DNA of 64,000 bases from Homalodisca vitripennis. Lineage: Eukaryota; Arthropoda; Insecta; Hemiptera; Cicadellidae. Position 1 is the first letter of the stretch. Each line of letters begins with the position of its first letter. The notes under the pieces are model-generated. The model searched no databases. It was not told where the DNA came from and worked only from the letters and a program-made list of their open reading frames with translations. Where the stretch lies: NCBI RefSeq assembly GCF_021130785.1, contig NW_025777519.1, forward strand, positions 62,001 through 126,000, given 5' to 3'. Below are positions 60,344 through 64,000 of the stretch, piece after piece. Both the position numbers and the translations under genes were made by a program.

Positions 60344-61252
60344 TGTAAGGTTTTGTAGTTTGGTTTAGTTTAAGATTAAGGTTGTGACATATTTTGAGCA
60401 AGGGTTGCTGTGAGAGGATTTAATAATAGGTTAGATTGGCAGTACAAATACCCTCAAATGAACCAACACATTTATTTGTGACAACATTTCATTAAATTGA
60501 TTAAAAATTTTAATTAACAATTGATTGCGTCAATCGACATATTAAGCACAAACCTTAATACCTTAATACTTTGAAAACATGTTTGATATTAAATTATTCA
60601 TTACAATTTATTTTAAATTTAATTCATTATAACATTTACTAGTAATTTTGTAGTGTTGCAATAATAATGAGTTCATGGACTAACATGAGAAACTTTCTTT
60701 AAAATAGCTAAACATTTACATAAATTTACATTTTCGAAATTGTGAACATTTAAATAGATATGGAATTGAAAATGATTAATGAACCCTAAAATATACTAAG
60801 TTCTTAAAATTACTTACATTTTATTTCACATCACACTTATTACGCCTAGAGATATTTTTCCGCACACGAACACCAACACTCCCGAACTTCACTTTTAGAA
60901 TTCCCGGCCTCGACTTCCTCCTCTCCTCCTTCTTCTTCAGTTTTGATGTTCTTCTCCCGCCAGCTCATTGACCACGCCTCTGCCAAATCTCTCCATCATA
61001 ATTGGTGAGTAACAATTTTTCATATCAGCATGGCTGTCCCTTACATTGTCGCACGGTTTTTACAAATAAGCATTTCCGCTGCTTAAGCAAGCATTTCCTG
61101 TTTGTTCACCATCGGCGTCTAGGCGGATGTGCGTATCTACTTACATCCGGAGGATGTTTGTCTCGAATTGTAATACAAGACTTCCTTTCCAGCAACTATC
61201 TGTACATTGATTCTATGAATTTTATTTTACTAATAATTACGTATGTCTTACA
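60344..61252 (-). repeat. 5' LTR (909 bp)
   Basis: Same length as 51170-52078 and identical apart from one visible substitution (G at 60434). It carries the same TGTAAG/CTTACA ends. It contains the promoter in functional relatives. A plus-strand open frame in each LTR is antisense to the element and is not taken as a gene. Confidence 0.95.
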
Positions 61253-61256
61253 GTAC
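61253..61256. other. Target-site duplication GTAC, right copy
   Basis: Matches 51166-51169 and confirms the element boundaries. Confidence 0.92.
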
Positions 61257-61339
61257 CAGACAACGTTGTATAAGCTATTAGATACAAAACTAGGGTTGGA
61301 ACCGGATATAATACTCTATATTTACACCATTATTAAGAT

Positions 61340-61816
61340 TTTTTATGAATTATGACGTTTAGGGAAATATGATGGACGCTCGGAGGGTTTATAAAGCATA
61401 AACATGGGTGGCGTAGACAAGTTATACCAACTTATAAGCTACTATCGCACTTGTACTAAATCCAAAAAGTGAAAAATATGCATGATTGCACATGCCATTG
61501 ATTTAGATGTAGTTAACTCATAGTTTTAGTAGGGCCTACAAACGGGATGCGGCTTTGAACCGAAGGCTGTGTGCCTTTTAGAATTTTGGACCGGCATCAG
61601 TAAATATCTTAATTAATGTTGGGTAACCAGTCATCGCACGATGAAAAAGACGAAAGCCAGCTTCTTTAACGAACATCATACTCCGCCATCCCTAAATGAC
61701 CAGATGAAGGAACTCCTCCAGCTGTGCGGCAGTATACTGTGGACCACTTGCGTGAAGTAGACAGTAAGAAGGAAGAATGGAAAAACTCATATTTTTGCCC
61801 AAATTATGATTATTAA
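61340..61816 (+). pseudogene. piggyBac-like transposase remnant, C-terminal part
   Basis: The plus strand, with stops and frame changes, encodes NMGGVDKLYQLISYYR, then TKSKK, then IDLDVV. This is the conserved block after the catalytic core of piggyBac transposases (MGGVD...YR...SKKW...D). Further on, YKRDAAL and a segment near 61730 reading VDHLREVDSKKEEW agree with the C-terminal tail of this family. No cysteine-rich end is clear. A frame stop (TAA) lies at 61814. Terminal repeats and the TTAA target were not found. Confidence 0.65.
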
Positions 61817-64000
61817 CCTAAAGGTTTTATTTTAAAAATGGTGATGTGTAATAATACATGACTATAAATATTACGTATATAAGTGAACCACCCAAAAAGG
61901 GAATAAAATATAAGACAAAATGTTTTTAGTAAGAACTTACAAATTTTAACTATGATACGAATGTAATAAAAGATGTATTCAAATTGAAAAGGAGGTAAAA
62001 GTTTGGAAAACTAGATTTAACTGACTGAGTTAAAATAAAAGAATTAAAGAAATTACATTAATGTTTATAAAGAAACTTGTTTTCAAATGTATTTGGAAAT
62101 TTCCGATGTATGTTTACATTGCAAAAAGCCTACTAATACTCTATAATAAGTGATGTGATTAAAACTTAAGTGAGTTGTACACTCCAGTGCAATTATTGTG
62201 TAGTGACCACGTCATATGAGACCATTACGCGTACAAATGAAATTTCACCTCATTACAACAGAAGTGTTACTACTATGTGCAATGATTGTAGAAAGAGACG
62301 TTGCTCAACTAAACGAATACAGAGGCATTAGCCTCCAATGCAAGCGGTATGAGGAAGTACTCTGGCAGAGCACTTCATATGAGTAAAGAGAAAAGGTTGT
62401 TCATCCTTCTAATGGACTATATTTCCGAGTGCTCTTACATTTAATATCTAAATAAGTAAGTTATGAAATCAATGTATGTAATAAATATCATAGTATATAT
62501 AATCAAAATAGCAAATTAAATTTTTATATTTGTAATTTGAATTAGAATTTTACAATGTAGAAAAATGATTAAAATTCAATTCAAATAGTTATATCACAGA
62601 TCTCAGATAATTTGCGTTTGAGTAGGTGTATTTCATAGTGACCCACACTAAAATTATCCAAAGCATATTCAACTACTTTTTTCACAATTACTTAAAATAA
62701 AGCCGACCGATGTAAAAAGGTTAACTAAACTATTACGAAAACAAAAAAAGTAATAATAAATTTACCTCAAATCCTTATTATTACTATACAATACTGTTTT
62801 AAAATTTAAAACTAGAAAAAACTGCAAAAAATTATAATTTACAATATTTGTAGTATTATAAGCTTAAAAGTTGTTACAGTTCGATTTATAATATCTATAT
62901 TAATTTCCCGAAGAAGATTTAAATCGCATTATAGAACTTCTTTATTATTATCTTCTCATTTCTTACACTAAAGATTAGTATATATATATATACACGAGTA
63001 TATGCATATAGCTTGCTATAATGTTATTTAATAATATAACTGATATTTACTGAATAAAATAGTAAATTTAATAATATAAAATATTTTACTAGTATATACT
63101 ATAGCAAGATTTTTTAAGATAGTAAATACAGTAACAGTGTATAATATGGAGGGGACTGGAACTTTAGATAAGGGAACGAGTAAGCCTTTCCGGCGGTTCT
63201 GCTTGCCGTTACCTCGACCCGATACCTGCTGGTGGGTGATGCTGGCGCCACTATTTTTCACTATACGCTGAAATTCTAAAAGTTTCACCTTAGTAAGACA
63301 CATTTACAATATAAACTCTTCCAGCGCCTTAAAATTTAAATAAAACTCACATTAAAAATGCCTCCTATAATAACTTCAAAAATATTATTTATGAAAGGTT
63401 CTTTAAATTGCTACAAAAATATTGTTAAAAATATTTCGATAAAGGGTCATAGAAATTACAAAATTATACATTGGATCTCATACCTATCAATGATCTCAAT
63501 GCTAACGCTGTCATTCGACACAACACTTCACTAGCCTCTTATAAATGACAGCGGTGGTTTTGTACAGCCCTAGCATAAGCCTTCAGAACTAATATCCCGA
63601 ACCCCAGCACAAATCTTTGTCCGTATGAATGGTTTAACTAATATACTGATACTCGGTAGCCTCCGGTAACATAAAATTTAACTGGAATGAGTATTACAAC
63701 AAATAAGTAGTATAGATTGATGGCCTGAAATTAGTTAAAGGTTCACTTCAGCTACTGGCTGTAATCACTGTGCGTTAAGGGTTTATATATTAACATAAAT
63801 GAAGGGTTACACAACTTAGAGATATGTAATTTATTAATAGTATGTATATATTATTGCTAAATACAATTAAAATGTATTACACATTATAACCATACACCTT
63901 TATGTCCCTGTCCTAGAAACATTCAGTATAAAACATTGACATAATATATTTTATATCAGGAGCTCATGTGCCTAATACAAATTGATGTATATGATCGGAC
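61817..64000. other. AT-rich interval without recognised gene
   Basis: No protein or RNA gene recognised. It contains the partner of the short repeat at 16043 (near 63185-63245), inside an accidental minus-strand open frame. Confidence 0.5.
63185..63245 (+). repeat. Short dispersed repeat, copy 2 (partner near 16043)
   Basis: Shares CTTTCCGGC, GTTACCTCGAC and CTGCT(T/G)G(T)-like anchors with 16043-16100. GC-rich within AT-rich flanks. Confidence 0.4.

Larger units (their letters stand above)
51170..61252 (-). mobile_element. Ty3/Gypsy-type LTR retrotransposon with env-like remnant, 10,083 bp
   Basis: Full-length insertion on the minus strand. In sense order it has a 5' LTR (60344-61252), primer binding site, gag, pol (protease, RT, RNase H, integrase), a non-coding spacer, an env-like remnant, a polypurine tract and a 3' LTR (51170-52078). 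The domain order PR-RT-RH-IN is that of Ty3/Gypsy (Metaviridae). The gag has CCHC knuckles, which classical errantiviruses lack, so I do not assign a clade. The LTRs differ at one visible position, so insertion is recent. Stops or frameshifts are present in gag, pol and env. Confidence 0.95.

Noticed and set aside
1..64000. CRISPR arrays, tRNA and rRNA genes, bacterial promoters or operons
   Set aside because: Tandem repeats here have no spacers, no cloverleaf with A and B boxes was convincing, and the DNA is eukaryotic in character.

Overview
This window looks like arthropod, most probably insect, nuclear DNA. It is very AT-rich, contains six long (TA)n runs, has no operon-like gene packing and no long host reading frame. 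It carries remains of several transposon classes typical of insect genomes: an LTR retrotransposon with an env-like region, Tc1/mariner DNA transposons, a piggyBac remnant, a Penelope-like GIY-YIG endonuclease remnant and two LINE reverse-transcriptase remnants. I recognise no complete host protein gene, no tRNA or rRNA gene and no CRISPR array. One interval (14908-15229, minus strand) may be a decayed host exon.

Layout. 1-696 is one arm of a 0.65-kb repeat whose inverted partner lies at 29337-29991. 5660-5943 holds a Penelope-like endonuclease remnant. 7525-10064 is a complete but decayed Tc1/mariner-superfamily transposon with ~495-bp terminal inverted repeats, inserted in a (TA)n tract. 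13930-14650 and 23480-24430 hold LINE remnants on the minus strand. 27660-28210 is a mariner transposase remnant. 31028-31366 and 38521-38975 are copies of a ~335-340-bp repeat, rearranged in the second place. 42106-42473 is a 185-bp tandem duplication. 44518-44900 is a near-perfect foldback MITE. 46305-46900 is a 98-bp satellite. A 66-bp motif recurs at 10480 and 47992.

The largest element is a Ty3/Gypsy-type LTR retrotransposon on the minus strand (51170-61252). It has 909-bp LTRs differing at one visible position, a 4-bp GTAC target duplication, a tRNA-type primer binding site, a polypurine tract, gag with two CCHC knuckles, protease, RT, RNase H, integrase and a C-terminal env-like remnant. 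Its coding region is broken by stops and frameshifts although the LTR pair says the insertion is very young. A decayed piggyBac transposase tail follows at 61340-61816.

The most interesting signal is in the ~335-340-bp repeat. On the minus strand of 38551-38650 it has the conserved core of a hammerhead ribozyme: CTGATGA, a stem II opening GACA and closing TGTC, then GAAA, with a hairpin stem I directly before the core. A sister copy at 31028-31366 keeps the stem I hairpin but has lost two core guanines. A ~335-bp unit with head-to-tail traces and a hammerhead core recalls the hammerhead-encoding satellites and retrozymes known from other animals. This is inference from reading alone and needs a covariance-model search.
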